From positions 17,495 to 81,494 of the forward strand of contig NZ_JANHLK010000026.1 in NCBI RefSeq assembly GCF_028682635.1: a stretch of DNA of 64,000 nt. Reading direction: 5' to 3'. The notes beneath the pieces are model-generated. The model saw nothing but the letters and a program-made list of their open reading frames with translations. It made no database searches and was not told the DNA's origin. How positions within the stretch are numbered: the stretch's first letter is position 1; each line of letters opens with the position of its first letter. Source of the stretch: Pseudomonas putida. GTDB lineage: Bacteria; Pseudomonadota; Gammaproteobacteria; Pseudomonadales; Pseudomonadaceae. The position numbers and the translations under genes are program-made. Below, one piece after another: positions 54,077-62,769 of this stretch.

Positions 54077-55090
54077 ATGGCCCGTGTCGGCGTGAATAAA
54101 CAAGTGGTGCAAGCGGCGCGGTTGGCGATCATTGCCCGTGGCGAAAACCCCAGCATCGATGCCGTGCGCATCGAAATGGGCAATACCGGTTCGAAAACCA
54201 CGATCCATCGCTATATGAAAGAGCTCGACGACAGCACCCCGGTCGCTGACGAGACGCCGTCCGAGCCGATCGACGACGAGTTGCTGGCCCTGGTGACGCG
54301 CCTGGCACAGCGCCTTAAAGAGCAGGCGCAGGAACCGATCGACCAGGCGCGCGAGCAGTACGAGCAACAACGCAAGGCGCTGGAATTGCAGCTGCAACAG
54401 GCCGAGCAAGCCAATACGCAATTGCAGCAACACTACGAACTGCAAAGCCTGGCCCTGACCCAGGAATCCGAGGCACTGCAAAGCACCCGCGATCAACTTC
54501 AGGGCGAACAGACCCGCAATGCCGGACAGAGCCAGGCATTGGCTGATTTCGAATTGCGTTTGCGAGACAAGGACGAGCAGATTCGCTCGCTCGAAGAGAA
54601 ACACCTGCACAGCCGTGACGCCCTGGAGCACTACCGCAACGCGGTCAAGGAGCAGCGCGAGCAGGAGCAAAGCCGCCACGAAGGTCAGGTGCAGCAACTG
54701 CAGATGGAGTTACGCCAGGCTCAGCAGAGTGCCTTGGTGCGCCAGGACGAAATCACCCAGTTGCACCGCGACAACGAACGCCTGCTGACGGAGAACCGCG
54801 GCACCTTGCGCGAGCTGAGCCTATTGCAAGAGCAGCTCAAGCAAAGCAATACCCGCCAGGATCAACTGCTCGACCAGGCCAACCGGGTCGACAGCGAACG
54901 CACCCTCCTCCAGGAACGCCTGCGTGTCGCCATGCTGGAAAGCCAGGCGCTCAAACAGAGCGTCGAGGAGCAAACGCAGGCGAACAAGTCACTGGAAATC
55001 GAACTGCTGAAAACCCAGGCAGAGCTGGAAGAAAGCGTACGCCTGGCCGCTGCCATTGCAGCAGCGCCAGGCGTCGCCAAGGGCGATTAA
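54077..55090 (+). CDS. KfrA-like DNA-binding coiled-coil protein
   Basis: A 337-residue protein. Residues ~1-65 resemble the KfrA N-terminal DNA-binding domain (VNKQVVQAARLAIIARGENP, then GSKTTIHRYMKEL). Almost all the rest, to about 320, is a long coiled coil rich in Gln, Glu and Leu (KALELQLQQAEQANTQLQQH). KfrA proteins were described on plasmids, where they bind DNA and aid maintenance; chromosomal versions are less understood. AGGAGAT precedes the ATG. It is divergent from the tyrosine recombinase and overlaps the convergent gorA by 4 bases. The pair may form one functional unit. Confidence 0.85.
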   Translation: MARVGVNKQVVQAARLAIIARGENPSIDAVRIEMGNTGSKTTIHRYMKELDDSTPVADETPSEPIDDELLALVTRLAQRLKEQAQEPIDQAREQYEQQRKALELQLQQAEQANTQLQQHYELQSLALTQESEALQSTRDQLQGEQTRNAGQSQALADFELRLRDKDEQIRSLEEKHLHSRDALEHYRNAVKEQREQEQSRHEGQVQQLQMELRQAQQSALVRQDEITQLHRDNERLLTENRGTLRELSLLQEQLKQSNTRQDQLLDQANRVDSERTLLQERLRVAMLESQALKQSVEEQTQANKSLEIELLKTQAELEESVRLAAAIAAAPGVAKGD

Positions 55091-56445
55091 GCGCCGACCG
55101 GGGTACGCAGGGTGACGAACTCTTCGGCGGCCGTCGGGTGCACCCCGATGGTTTCGTCGAAGTGGCGCTTGGTGGCGCCGGCCTTCAAGGCGATGGCCAG
55201 GCCCTGGACGATTTCACCCGCCTCGGGACCGACCATGTGGCAACCCAGCACCTTGTCGGTCTGGGCGTCCACCACCAGCTTCATCAGCGTGCGCTCCTGG
55301 CATTCGGTCAGGGTCAGCTTCATCGGCCGGAACCGGCTTTCGAAGATCTGCACTTCGTGGCCAGCTTCCCGCGCCTCTTCCTCGGTCAGACCCACCGTGC
55401 CGATGTTTGGCAGGCTGAACACCGCCGTCGGGATCATCTTGTAGTCCACCGGGCGATATTGCTCAGGCTTGAACAGGCGTCGCGCTACCGCCATGCCTTC
55501 GGCCAGCGCCACGGGCGTCAGCTGCACCCGGCCGATCACATCGCCCAGGGCCAGGATCGAAGGCTCGGCCGTCTGGTACAGGTCATCCACCTCGACGAAA
55601 CCTTTCTTGTCGAGCTTCACCCCGGTATTTTCCAACCCGAGGTTGTCCAGCATCGGCCGTCGACCGGTGGCATAGAACACGCAATCGGCCTCCAGCTGCC
55701 GGCCATCCTTGAGCGTCACTTTCAGGCTGCCATCGGCCTGCTTGTCGATACGTTCGATGTCGGCATTGAATTGCAGATCCATGCCGCGCTTGGTCAGCTC
55801 TTCCTGCAAATGCTTGCGCACGGAACCGTCGAAGCCACGCAGGAACAACTCGCCGCGATACAGCAGCGTGGTCTCGGCGCCCAGGCCGTGGAAGATCCCG
55901 GCGAACTCGACGGCGATGTAACCACCACCCACCACCAGCACACGCTTGGGCAGCTCTTTCAGGAAAAACGCCTGGTTGGAACTGATCGCATGCTCGTGCC
56001 CGGGAATCTCTGGAATCTGCGGCCAGCCACCGGTGGCGATCAGAATGTTTTCAGCCGAGTGGCGCTCACCATTGATCTCGACGGTATGCGGGTCGACGAT
56101 CTTGGCGTGACCTTCGTGCAACGTTACGCCGCTGTTGACCAGCAGGTTGCGGTAGATGCCGTTGAGGCGATTGATCTCGCGGTCCTTGTTGGCGATCAGC
56201 GTCGCCCAGTCGAACTGCGCCTCATCCAGGCTCCAGCCAAACCCCGAAGCCTGCTCGAAGTCCTCGGCGAAGTGCGCGCCATAAACCAGCAGTTTCTTCG
56301 GCACGCAGCCGACGTTCACACAAGTGCCGCCCAGATAGCGACTCTCGGCCACGGCCACTTTCGCCCCGAACCCGGCAGCAAACCGAGCCGCCCGCACACC
56401 GCCAGAACCGGCGCCAATCACATAAAGGTCAAAATCGTAGGCCAT
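55087..56445 (-). CDS. gorA: Glutathione-disulfide reductase
   Basis: A 452-residue FAD enzyme that regenerates glutathione with NADPH. The FAD motif VIGAGSGGVRAARFA, the redox pair Cys42 and Cys47 (GGTCVNVGCVPKK), the NADPH motif LVVGGGYIAVEFAG and the active His436/Glu441 (GVHPTAAEEF) are present. I start at 56445, with GAGGAG upstream; the longer frame to 56589 adds a Arg-rich non-family peptide. It shares a peroxide/thiol theme with gloA, ahpF and ahpC nearby. Confidence 0.96.
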   Translation of the reverse strand: MAYDFDLYVIGAGSGGVRAARFAAGFGAKVAVAESRYLGGTCVNVGCVPKKLLVYGAHFAEDFEQASGFGWSLDEAQFDWATLIANKDREINRLNGIYRNLLVNSGVTLHEGHAKIVDPHTVEINGERHSAENILIATGGWPQIPEIPGHEHAISSNQAFFLKELPKRVLVVGGGYIAVEFAGIFHGLGAETTLLYRGELFLRGFDGSVRKHLQEELTKRGMDLQFNADIERIDKQADGSLKVTLKDGRQLEADCVFYATGRRPMLDNLGLENTGVKLDKKGFVEVDDLYQTAEPSILALGDVIGRVQLTPVALAEGMAVARRLFKPEQYRPVDYKMIPTAVFSLPNIGTVGLTEEEAREAGHEVQIFESRFRPMKLTLTECQERTLMKLVVDAQTDKVLGCHMVGPEAGEIVQGLAIALKAGATKRHFDETIGVHPTAAEEFVTLRTPVGA

Positions 56446-56536
56446 TTTCAATCTCCTCGGCAGGCCAATAGCATACCTGCGGACGGCTGCTGAGCAAGCG
56501 TTGTGCTGAAATGCTCGGGCCAATCTCCGTTTTCGG

Positions 56537-56674
56537 TCAACGCTTCTCTGCAGATTGCGTTTTCGGAATCCGCAGAGTGCGCCACGCAATCAAAATTGCC
56601 ATGAGTGCCAGGCCGGACGTCACCCACGAAACCAAACCGATTCCACCTTCGAATGCCCTTCCCGCCTGCGCCAT
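56537..56674 (-). pseudogene. Possible remnant of a small membrane protein
   Basis: A 45-codon stretch encodes one hydrophobic segment (GGIGLVSWVTSGLALMAILI) and a basic tail (RIPKTQSAEKR). The frame remains open upstream, up to the edge of the IS66 remnant, which suggests the C-terminal end of a gene cut off by the insertion. It is too short to assign. Confidence 0.35.
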
Positions 56675-56738
56675 CAATTCCCCTGCTTGATCACCCGACA
56701 AGTCTGCAGCCACATGATAGGCGCCGGACAGCGTCTAG

Positions 56739-57050
56739 CGCTGGACGGCACTGACTCGATATGTCGAGGACGGCGCTGTGCCCGTCGATAATATCGCGGT
56801 CGAAAATCAGATAAGGCCGTGGGCGCTTGGACGCTCCAACTGGTTGTTCGCCGGATCGCTTCGTAGCGGCAAGCGGGCAGCTGCGATCATGAGTTTGATC
56901 CAGTCGGCGCGAGTGAAAGGGCATGATCCGCATGCCAATCTCAAAGATGTTCTGACGCGGTTGTCAACGCAGCGGGCGAGTGAGATCGCTCGACTGCCGC
57001 CGCATCAGTGGGGCATTGTTAATTTATCGGAGATAGCAAACTCGTTTTAG
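56739..57050 (+). pseudogene. C-terminal remnant of an IS66-family transposase
   Basis: The frame from 56739 encodes RWTALTRYVEDGAVPVDN, VENQIRPWALGRSNWLFAGS, RAAAIMSLIQSARVKGHDP and LKDVLTRLSTQRASE. These are the last ~95 residues of an IS66 TnpC transposase. The rest of the gene, tnpA/tnpB and clear terminal repeats are absent, and the final residues diverge. It marks a past insertion in the gorA-galU interval. Confidence 0.88.
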
Positions 57051-57066
57051 AGCGGCCGAAAGCAAA

Positions 57067-57615
57067 ATGACAAAAGAGACTGCACGTTACATCTTGATCA
57101 CAGGCGCGGCAGGTACCGGCACCTCGACCTTAGCGGCTGCTTTAGCAAAGGAACTGAGCACAACTCACCTGGAAGCAGATGATTTTTTGTGGCTGCCCAG
57201 TAACCCGCCATATCAGCATCTGGCAGACAAAACGCAACGAGGAGAGCGCTTGCTACAAGAAATGCGCTCTCATGGCCGTGCAGTGGTTGCCGGATCTGGA
57301 ATGGGCTGGGGTCAACCGCTTGAGAGCGAATTTGATCTTGTGGTGTTCCTTTATCTTCCTGTTGAACTCAGATTAGAGAGACTAAAACGTCGAGAGGTAA
57401 AACGCTTCGGTCAAGCAAAGCCGGAGTTTCTGGCTTGGGCAGCTCAGTATGATGAGGGGGGCGTCCCTGGACGTAGCTTGGCCAGGCATCAGGAATGGCT
57501 GTCTACGCTTACCTGTAGTGTCTTAAAGCTTGAGGGGGACATATCCGTTACAGATCGGGTACGGCAAATACTGGATGCAGTCGACGGACTGAACCACACA
57601 CTTTCAGTCATGTGA
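57067..57615 (+). CDS. P-loop nucleotide kinase-like protein
   Basis: A 182-residue protein with a Walker A motif (ILITGAAGTGTSTLAAALAK) and an acidic LEADDFLWLP stretch typical of small P-loop kinases. An arginine-rich lid-like segment (LRLERLKRREVKRFG) follows. It resembles adenylate-kinase-like proteins found on mobile DNA; the substrate is unknown. GC content is lower than in neighbouring genes, and it directly follows the IS66 remnant, so it was probably acquired. No partner gene is adjacent. Confidence 0.75.
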   Translation: MTKETARYILITGAAGTGTSTLAAALAKELSTTHLEADDFLWLPSNPPYQHLADKTQRGERLLQEMRSHGRAVVAGSGMGWGQPLESEFDLVVFLYLPVELRLERLKRREVKRFGQAKPEFLAWAAQYDEGGVPGRSLARHQEWLSTLTCSVLKLEGDISVTDRVRQILDAVDGLNHTLSVM

Positions 57616-57657
57616 ACGTGTGTTGGCTATACGCTTACTTTTAGCTGCCTCCATCCC

Positions 57658-58046
57658 CCTGTAGGAGCGAGCTTGCTCGCGATGGAGGTCAACGATGACG
57701 CGGGGATCCTGACACCACGCGGTGCTCTCATGTTCTTCGCGAGCAATCGAGCGTCGACCGGCTGCTCCTTCAGGCTTTTCCAAGTGACTCGCTGTAGGAG
57801 CGAAACCATAAGTGGCCGTTACCGCAGGAATGGATATGTACTCGGTCAACAAAATCCAGGTCGACTTTCAGGCCGCCATCGCCAGCAGGCTGGCTGGCTC
57901 CCACAGTAGATCGAGTACGGCTGCGAGAGATACTTCGGCGGTCAGTCCGCTATCGCTGGCAAGCCAGCTCCTACAGGGGATCGGGTGCAGCAACCAAAGG
58001 TTGGTGGGTTGTCAGGACGCCATCGCCGGCAGGCCAGCTCCCACAA
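57658..58046. repeat. REP-rich intergenic block
   Basis: The 530-base gap before galU has no credible gene. It holds at least four REP pieces of three types (GTAGGAGCGAGCTTGCTCGC near 57660, GCCAGCAGGCTGGCTGG near 57880, GCTGGCAAGCCAGCTCC near 57956, GCCGGCAGGCCAGCTCCC near 58025). Confidence 0.82.
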
Positions 58047-58050
58047 AAAC

Positions 58051-58077
58051 AAACGCCCCGATCAAGTCGGGGCGTTT
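58051..58077 (-). terminator. Terminator after galU
   Basis: AAACGCCCCGA and TCGGGGCGTTT pair perfectly across a 5-base loop; T-rich on the minus strand side. Confidence 0.93.
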
Positions 58078-58146
58078 GTTTAAACCTTCTTCAGCTTGAT
58101 TAAAGCCTGTGAAGATCGCTTTTCAATACAAGCGGCCGGGGCGCTA

Positions 58147-58986
58147 TCAGTAAGCCTTGCCCGTCTTGTAGAAGTTCTCGAAGCAGAAGTTGGTCGCGTC
58201 GATGTAACCTTCGGCGCCGCCGCAGTCGAAACGCTTGCCCTTGAACTTGTAGGCCATCACGCAGCCGTTCTGGGCCTGTTTCATCAGGGCGTCGGTGATC
58301 TGGATTTCACCGCCCTTGCCTGGCTCGGTCTGTTCGATCAGGTCGAAGATGTCCGGGGTCAGGATGTAGCGACCGATGATGGCCAGGTTCGATGGCGCAT
58401 CTTCCGGTTTTGGTTTTTCCACCATGCTGTGCACGCGGTAGATGTCGTCGCGGATCATCTCGCCGGCGATCACGCCGTACTTGTTGGTCTCTTGCGGGTC
58501 GACTTCCTGGATGGCCACGATCGAGCAGCGGAACTGCTTGTACAGCTTGACCATCTGGGTCAATACGCCGTCGCCATCGAGGTTGACGCACAGGTCGTCC
58601 GCCAGTACCACGGCGAAGGGTTCGTCGCCGATCAGCGGACGGCCGGTCAGGATCGCGTGGCCCAGGCCTTTCATTTCGGTCTGGCGGGTGTAGGAGAACG
58701 AGCAGTTATCGAGCAGCTTGCGGATGCCGACCAGGTACTTTTCCTTGTCGGTGCCCTTGATCTGGTTTTCCAGCTCGTAGCTGATGTCGAAATGGTCTTC
58801 CAAGGCGCGCTTGCCGCGACCGGTGACGATGGAAATCTCCGTCAGGCCAGCGTCCAGTGCTTCTTCGACGCCGTACTGGATCAGTGGCTTGTTTACCACC
58901 GGCAGCATTTCCTTGGGCATGGCTTTGGTCGCTGGCAGGAAGCGAGTGCCGTAACCGGCTGCTGGAAACAAGCATTTCTTGATCAT
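58147..58986 (-). CDS. galU: UTP-glucose-1-phosphate uridylyltransferase
   Basis: A 279-residue nucleotidyltransferase that makes UDP-glucose from UTP and glucose-1-phosphate for envelope and exopolysaccharide synthesis. The signature LFPAAGYGTRFLPATKAMPK is at the N-terminus; other family stretches are EMLPVVNKPLIQYGVEEAL, FAVVLADDLCV and VEKPKPEDAPSN. Length is normal. In other pseudomonads galU and gor are close neighbours, and here acquired DNA separates them. Confidence 0.97.
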   Translation of the reverse strand: MIKKCLFPAAGYGTRFLPATKAMPKEMLPVVNKPLIQYGVEEALDAGLTEISIVTGRGKRALEDHFDISYELENQIKGTDKEKYLVGIRKLLDNCSFSYTRQTEMKGLGHAILTGRPLIGDEPFAVVLADDLCVNLDGDGVLTQMVKLYKQFRCSIVAIQEVDPQETNKYGVIAGEMIRDDIYRVHSMVEKPKPEDAPSNLAIIGRYILTPDIFDLIEQTEPGKGGEIQITDALMKQAQNGCVMAYKFKGKRFDCGGAEGYIDATNFCFENFYKTGKAY

Positions 58987-59278
58987 ATAAGTCCTTGAAA
59001 GGGCTGTGTGTACGAGTTTCGGCGCAGTCTAATCAGGCGGCGTACACCTTACAATGCCCCGCACTGGCTAACCGATGCCATCATAGAGAAATATTCTCGC
59101 TGTTAGTTCCGCAGCGAGCACCGCGAATGGATCAGCAGCCTGTTATTGATAGCAGAGTCCACCAGACTTGCACGACAAGTCAACCAACGGGCAAGCGCAC
59201 CACCGTGCGCCCATCGGCACCCGATCGGTGCATTTGGCGGTATCATGGCGCCATTGAACCAGCCAGCGAGGCAAATAG

Positions 59279-59467
59279 ATGTCAGAAGCAAAAAGCGTCA
59301 ACGGGTACTTGATCAATAAGGCCAAAGACGGCCAGTGGTGGGTAGCCGGCGTTGGCGGCGAGAACATTGCCGGACCTTTCCCATCCGAAGCCATGGCGAT
59401 CGAAGTGGCATCGGTGTTGCAACTGGAACACCCGGCACCGAAACGACGGGGCAAGGACAAGAACTGA
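59279..59467 (+). CDS. Small conserved-looking hypothetical protein
   Basis: A 62-residue soluble protein (GYLINKAKDGQWWVAGVGGE in the middle, basic KRRGKDKN tail). GAGG lies just upstream of the ATG, and a perfect terminator lies 12 bases after the stop, so it looks like a real single-gene unit. Function unknown; family not recognised. Confidence 0.75.
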   Translation: MSEAKSVNGYLINKAKDGQWWVAGVGGENIAGPFPSEAMAIEVASVLQLEHPAPKRRGKDKN

Positions 59468-59478
59468 TCCGGCCCGAC

Positions 59479-59505
59479 GCCCTGCCCTTGTGCAGGGCTT
59501 TTTTT
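59479..59505 (+). terminator. Terminator after the 62-residue protein gene
   Basis: GCCCTGC and GCAGGGC with a 6-base loop, followed by seven T. Confidence 0.93.
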
Positions 59506-59596
59506 GCGAATGCCGGAAGAAGTGGCCTTTCGCTATAACCTTTTGCCGCCCACGCTGTCACAGGCTTTGCCCTCTCTTCCTGACGACGACAACGAC

Positions 59597-59878
59597 ATGA
59601 CCAAATTTTTGCCGCTGATTGCGGTGCTGGCCCTCAGTGGCTGCGCAACCTCCGAAACCACTTACCTGAACAATGGCGAACAAGGCCTGGCGATCGACTG
59701 CTCCGGCGAGGCCAATTCCTGGGCGACCTGTTACGAAAAGGCCGATGCCTCCTGCGCCGGTACCGGCTACCGGATCGTCGGCACTGACGGCACACCTTCC
59801 CCTGAGGAAAGCGACAAGACCCTGGGCGTCGACGTTGGCAACTTCAAGAACCGCAGTGTGGTGGTGGTCTGCAAATAG
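59597..59878 (+). CDS. Small lipoprotein
   Basis: A 93-residue lipoprotein. The lipobox LSGC (residues ~14-17) follows a short hydrophobic stretch (FLPLIAVLALSGCATS). The mature part has further cysteines (DCSGEANSWATCYEKADASC, VVVVCK) and looks compact. Pseudomonads carry many such proteins without known function. I start at 59597, since the upstream open frame would hide the signal peptide. Confidence 0.78.
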   Translation: MTKFLPLIAVLALSGCATSETTYLNNGEQGLAIDCSGEANSWATCYEKADASCAGTGYRIVGTDGTPSPEESDKTLGVDVGNFKNRSVVVVCK

Positions 59879-59889
59879 GGCCGCGTGCC

Positions 59890-60120
59890 CTACATGTGGA
59901 TTTCCGCGAACTTGATCCCCAGGCCGCGTACGGTCTCGACCAACTCGTCGAGACTGCCGAAGGATTCGACTTCGTCGCTATCGTCCACCAGGAAAAAACT
60001 GCGCCCGGCGCTTTTCTTGAAAAACACGATCCATTCACCCGGATTCGCCGGGTTCTGAATCACATGGGTGGCGCAGATGTGGCCCTCTGCGTGCCGCTCC
60101 CGTACCTTCTCTCGCTTCAT
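59890..60120 (-). CDS. Small hypothetical protein
   Basis: A 76-residue soluble protein: a charged start (KREKVRERHAEGHICATHVI), a central NPANPGEWIVFFKKSAGRSF and an acidic C-terminal part (VDDSDEVESFGSLDELVETV). GGAG lies before the ATG at 60120. It converges on the lipoprotein gene at 59597. Family not recognised. Confidence 0.72.
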   Translation of the reverse strand: MKREKVRERHAEGHICATHVIQNPANPGEWIVFFKKSAGRSFFLVDDSDEVESFGSLDELVETVRGLGIKFAEIHM

Positions 60121-60140
60121 GCTCGACTCCAGAAATGACA

Positions 60141-60170
60141 ATGCCGCCAAAAGCCTTGCTTTGGCGGCAT
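60141..60170. terminator. Hairpin between two minus-strand small genes
   Basis: ATGCCGCCAAA and TTTGGCGGCAT are perfect 11-base arms with an 8-base loop. Likely terminator of the lipoprotein gene at 60194. Confidence 0.75.
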
Positions 60171-60193
60171 CGGTGCTGACGGTCGACAGTCTA

Positions 60194-60547
60194 TCAGCCG
60201 GAAATGCACGCCGTGGCGGCATCGCGAACATCGAAGGGGCGAATTGGCACGTTGGAGATGCGCTCATGCAGCTTGATACTGCTGCCACCGGAGCGATCCT
60301 CGATATCGAACACCGCCGCCGGGCCGGATGACAGCTTCTGCGGCACGATCACTCGCACCCCGTCTTTCTGCTCCTCGATTTGCAATGCGCCACGGCTCTC
60401 GGCGAGTTTTTCGCTCAGGCACTGCGCGTACTCATGGGGCTTCTTGCCTGAAATCACACTCATGGTCGGCAACGTCTGGTTGATCTCCGAGACGCTTGCA
60501 CAACCACTGATTGCCAAGACCGACAAGCCAAACATGCCCCACTTCAT
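60194..60547 (-). CDS. Small lipoprotein
   Basis: A 117-residue protein with a lipobox (GLSVLAISGCASVSE; Cys at 16), so anchored to a membrane after export. The mature part has PHEYAQCLSEKLAESRGALQ and IVPQKLSSGPAAVFDIED, and ends with a second cysteine (ATACISG). Function and family unknown. A hairpin follows its stop. Confidence 0.78.
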   Translation of the reverse strand: MKWGMFGLSVLAISGCASVSEINQTLPTMSVISGKKPHEYAQCLSEKLAESRGALQIEEQKDGVRVIVPQKLSSGPAAVFDIEDRSGGSSIKLHERISNVPIRPFDVRDAATACISG

Positions 60548-60758
60548 ATGAAACCTCCGTTAAAGACCCTCCGACAGCTCAAACACGGGTTTTCTCCAAG
60601 GCGCAGTGCTTTTTTCTTCCCGGGTGCGCGCAATCTGCGTTTTTATTGCTCCACCGGGCCCGCACAGCCGGATAATAACGCCTCAGGGCTGATAAACTGC
60701 GCCAATCGACCATGCTATCGTTTTGATTTTGTAGAAAAAGCCCTTCTGGAGGCGCCTC

Positions 60759-61061
60759 ATGAAATTTATCCACCAGCGCGAGCACCTCAACGAAGACGAC
60801 ATCGTCGTCATTCAATGCTCGCAAACGTGCAACATACGCTTGATGAACGACGCCAACTTCCGCAGCTTCAAGAATGGCGGTCGTCACACCTATCACGGCG
60901 GCGCGTTCGACACCTTCCCGGCCCGCATCACCGCGCCGAGCACCGGGTTCTGGAACATCACCATCGACACGGTCAACCGCCGGCCGATCAGTGTGACGCG
61001 CAAGCCGACCCTGACCCATTCGATCAAGATCATCCGGCGCTCCAGCTCGAAACTGAGCTGA
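60759..61061 (+). CDS. DUF1883 protein
   Basis: A 100-residue protein (FIHQREHLNEDDIVVIQCSQ, then NFRSFKNGGRHTYHGGAFD and GFWNITIDTVNRR). This pattern, with a central YHGGAF and a small beta barrel-like end, matches DUF1883. GGAGG precedes the ATG. No function is established. It is followed 29 bases later by another small gene on the same strand, probably in one transcript. Confidence 0.8.
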   Translation: MKFIHQREHLNEDDIVVIQCSQTCNIRLMNDANFRSFKNGGRHTYHGGAFDTFPARITAPSTGFWNITIDTVNRRPISVTRKPTLTHSIKIIRRSSSKLS

Positions 61062-61090
61062 GCAGCGACTCTCTACGCACACAGGCAGGT

Positions 61091-61264
61091 ATGACCGTGG
61101 CCCAGACGACCAAATACGTCATCAAGTACAAACTCAATGGCGAACGCCGCTTCGAATTCGCCCAGCTGGAAAACGGCACGGCAGAAGAAGCCAAAGCCGC
61201 GCTGGACGCCCTGCATGGCCAGGAAGACGTCATCAGCGACATCAGCGTCAGCAAAGCGCTGTAA
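61091..61264 (+). CDS. Small hypothetical protein downstream of DUF1883
   Basis: A 57-residue protein (TTKYVIKYKLNGERRFEFAQ, then LHGQEDVISDISVSKAL). It begins in a good context (CAGGT before ATG) and ends before the promoter of the oxygenase-alkB operon. It looks like a compact alpha/beta unit. Family not recognised. Confidence 0.68.
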   Translation: MTVAQTTKYVIKYKLNGERRFEFAQLENGTAEEAKAALDALHGQEDVISDISVSKAL

Positions 61265-61305
61265 CATTGCCCCCAGCGAACATGGACGTCTGCTCCCCGC
61301 CGACA

Positions 61306-61328
61306 TTTGACCGCAAGTGTCGGAGTGT
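61306..61328 (+). promoter_or_regulatory. Candidate alkylation-response operator (copy 1)
   Basis: A 23-bp motif, TTTGACCGCAAG...GGAGTGT, that recurs at 62770 with 21 of 23 bases matching. It lies 55 bases before the oxygenase gene. A -10-like TTAGTCT begins 41 bases after the motif start. Confidence 0.7.
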
Positions 61329-61383
61329 TCAAATCGGCAATGCCGCTTAGTCTCGCCACCTCAATGACCTGAGGGCCTCGGCA

Positions 61384-62088
61384 ATGAGCGAGCAATATCT
61401 GGACAGGCTGGACTGGCCCCTGCTGGAACAGCGACTCGATCAGGACGGCTGCGCGGTCATCGCGTCGCTGTTGAGCCACAAGGCCTGTGACCGGATCAGC
61501 GCCTTGTACGGCCAAACCGAACCCTTTCGCTCGCAGGTGATCATGGCCCGCCACGGTTTTGGTCGTGGCGAGTACAAGTATTTCGACTACCCCTTGCCGC
61601 CGCTGGTGGCCCGCCTGCGCAGTGTGCTGTACCCGCGACTGGTGCCGATTGCCAATCGCTGGCATGAGCAGATGGACCTGCCGAGCCGTTTTCCCGACAG
61701 CCACCCGGCCTTCCTCGAGCGTTGTCATGCCGCCGGCCAGCAGCGTCCTACACCGCTGTTGCTACAATATGGCCCCCAGGACTACAACTGCCTGCACCAG
61801 GATCTGTATGGCGAGCATGTCTTCCCACTGCAGGTGGCGATTCTTCTGTCAGAACCGGGGGAAGACTTCACCGGCGGTGAGTTCGTGCTCACCGAGCAGC
61901 GTCCGCGCATGCAGTCGCGCCCGCAGGTCATCGGTCTGAAAAAAGGCGACGGCCTGATCTTTGCGGTCAACCAGCGCCCGGTCAAAGGCGTGCGCGGTTA
62001 CTATCGGGTGACCCTGCGCCACGGCGTCAGTCGCCTGCACAGCGGACAACGGCATACCCTTGGGATCATCTTTCACGACGCATCATGA
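61384..62088 (+). CDS. 2OG-Fe(II) oxygenase (PF09859-like)
   Basis: A 234-residue Fe(II)/2-oxoglutarate oxygenase. Iron ligands are His138 and Asp140 (NCLHQDLYGEHVFPLQ) and probably His213 (VTLRHGVSRL), with nearby arginines to bind 2-oxoglutarate. GGEFVLTEQRPRMQSRPQ and GDGLIFAVNQRPVKG are typical of the prolyl-hydroxylase-like group PF09859. The substrate is unknown. Its stop overlaps alkB by 4 bases, and its promoter shares a motif with ada, so a role in alkylation response is likely. Confidence 0.88.
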   Translation: MSEQYLDRLDWPLLEQRLDQDGCAVIASLLSHKACDRISALYGQTEPFRSQVIMARHGFGRGEYKYFDYPLPPLVARLRSVLYPRLVPIANRWHEQMDLPSRFPDSHPAFLERCHAAGQQRPTPLLLQYGPQDYNCLHQDLYGEHVFPLQVAILLSEPGEDFTGGEFVLTEQRPRMQSRPQVIGLKKGDGLIFAVNQRPVKGVRGYYRVTLRHGVSRLHSGQRHTLGIIFHDAS

Positions 62089-62759
62089 GCACCATGCACC
62101 CGACCACCCTAGACCTGTTTGCCGACTTCGAGCCCGAACAGCAGCGCCGGCGCGAGCAGATCGGCGAACAATCCTACGTCCTCAGGGGCTTTGCCCTGCC
62201 CTGGCTGGAACGTTTGCTGCCGGCACTGGAAGCCGTGCTGGCGGCCGCACCGTTCCGGCAAATGGTCACCCCTGGCGGCTTCACCATGTCGGTCGCCCTG
62301 AGCAGTTGCGGAACCTGGGGCTGGACCACCGACCGCAGTGGTTATCGCTATACCCGCGACGACCCGCAGACCGGCCTGCCCTGGCCTCCCATGCCCGAGG
62401 TTTTTTTCCAGCTGGCGCAGGCGGCGGCCCGGGAGGCAGGATTTGAAGATTTCGTGCCGGACTCCTGCCTGATCAATCGTTATGTGCCTGGGGCGAAAAT
62501 GTCCCTGCATCAGGACAAGGATGAAAAATCCTACGCTGCACCTATCGTTTCGGTATCGCTGGGGTTGCCGGCGATGTTCCTGTTCGGCGGCTTCTCGCGC
62601 AGCGACAAGAGCCAACGGCTGCCGCTGCTGCATGGCGACATCGTGGTCTGGGGCGGCGTCGATCGCTTGCGTTATCACGGCGTCCTGCCGATCAAGGATG
62701 GCCAGCACCCGCGCCTGGGCGAACAGCGGATCAACTTCACCTTTCGTACCGCGCGATGA
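62085..62759 (+). CDS. alkB: DNA oxidative demethylase AlkB
   Basis: A 224-residue AlkB. It removes methyl groups from 1-methyladenine and 3-methylcytosine by oxidation. Iron ligands His142, Asp144 (SLHQDKDE) and His198 (LRYHGVLPI), and the 2OG-binding arginines Arg215 and Arg221 (RINFTFRTAR) are present. NRYVPGAKM is a further family mark. It overlaps the upstream oxygenase by ATGA, implying coupled translation. Confidence 0.96.
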   Translation: MSTMHPTTLDLFADFEPEQQRRREQIGEQSYVLRGFALPWLERLLPALEAVLAAAPFRQMVTPGGFTMSVALSSCGTWGWTTDRSGYRYTRDDPQTGLPWPPMPEVFFQLAQAAAREAGFEDFVPDSCLINRYVPGAKMSLHQDKDEKSYAAPIVSVSLGLPAMFLFGGFSRSDKSQRLPLLHGDIVVWGGVDRLRYHGVLPIKDGQHPRLGEQRINFTFRTAR

Positions 62760-62769
62760 TGCCGTGGAG

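Noticed and set aside
52886..55090. Prophage or integrative conjugative element
   Set aside because: Only a recombinase and a KfrA-like gene are present; no structural, replication or transfer genes and no visible attachment repeats.
57658..58046. CRISPR array in the repeat-rich gap before galU
   Set aside because: The repeats are REP elements of several types with irregular spacing and opposite orientations, and there are no cas genes.
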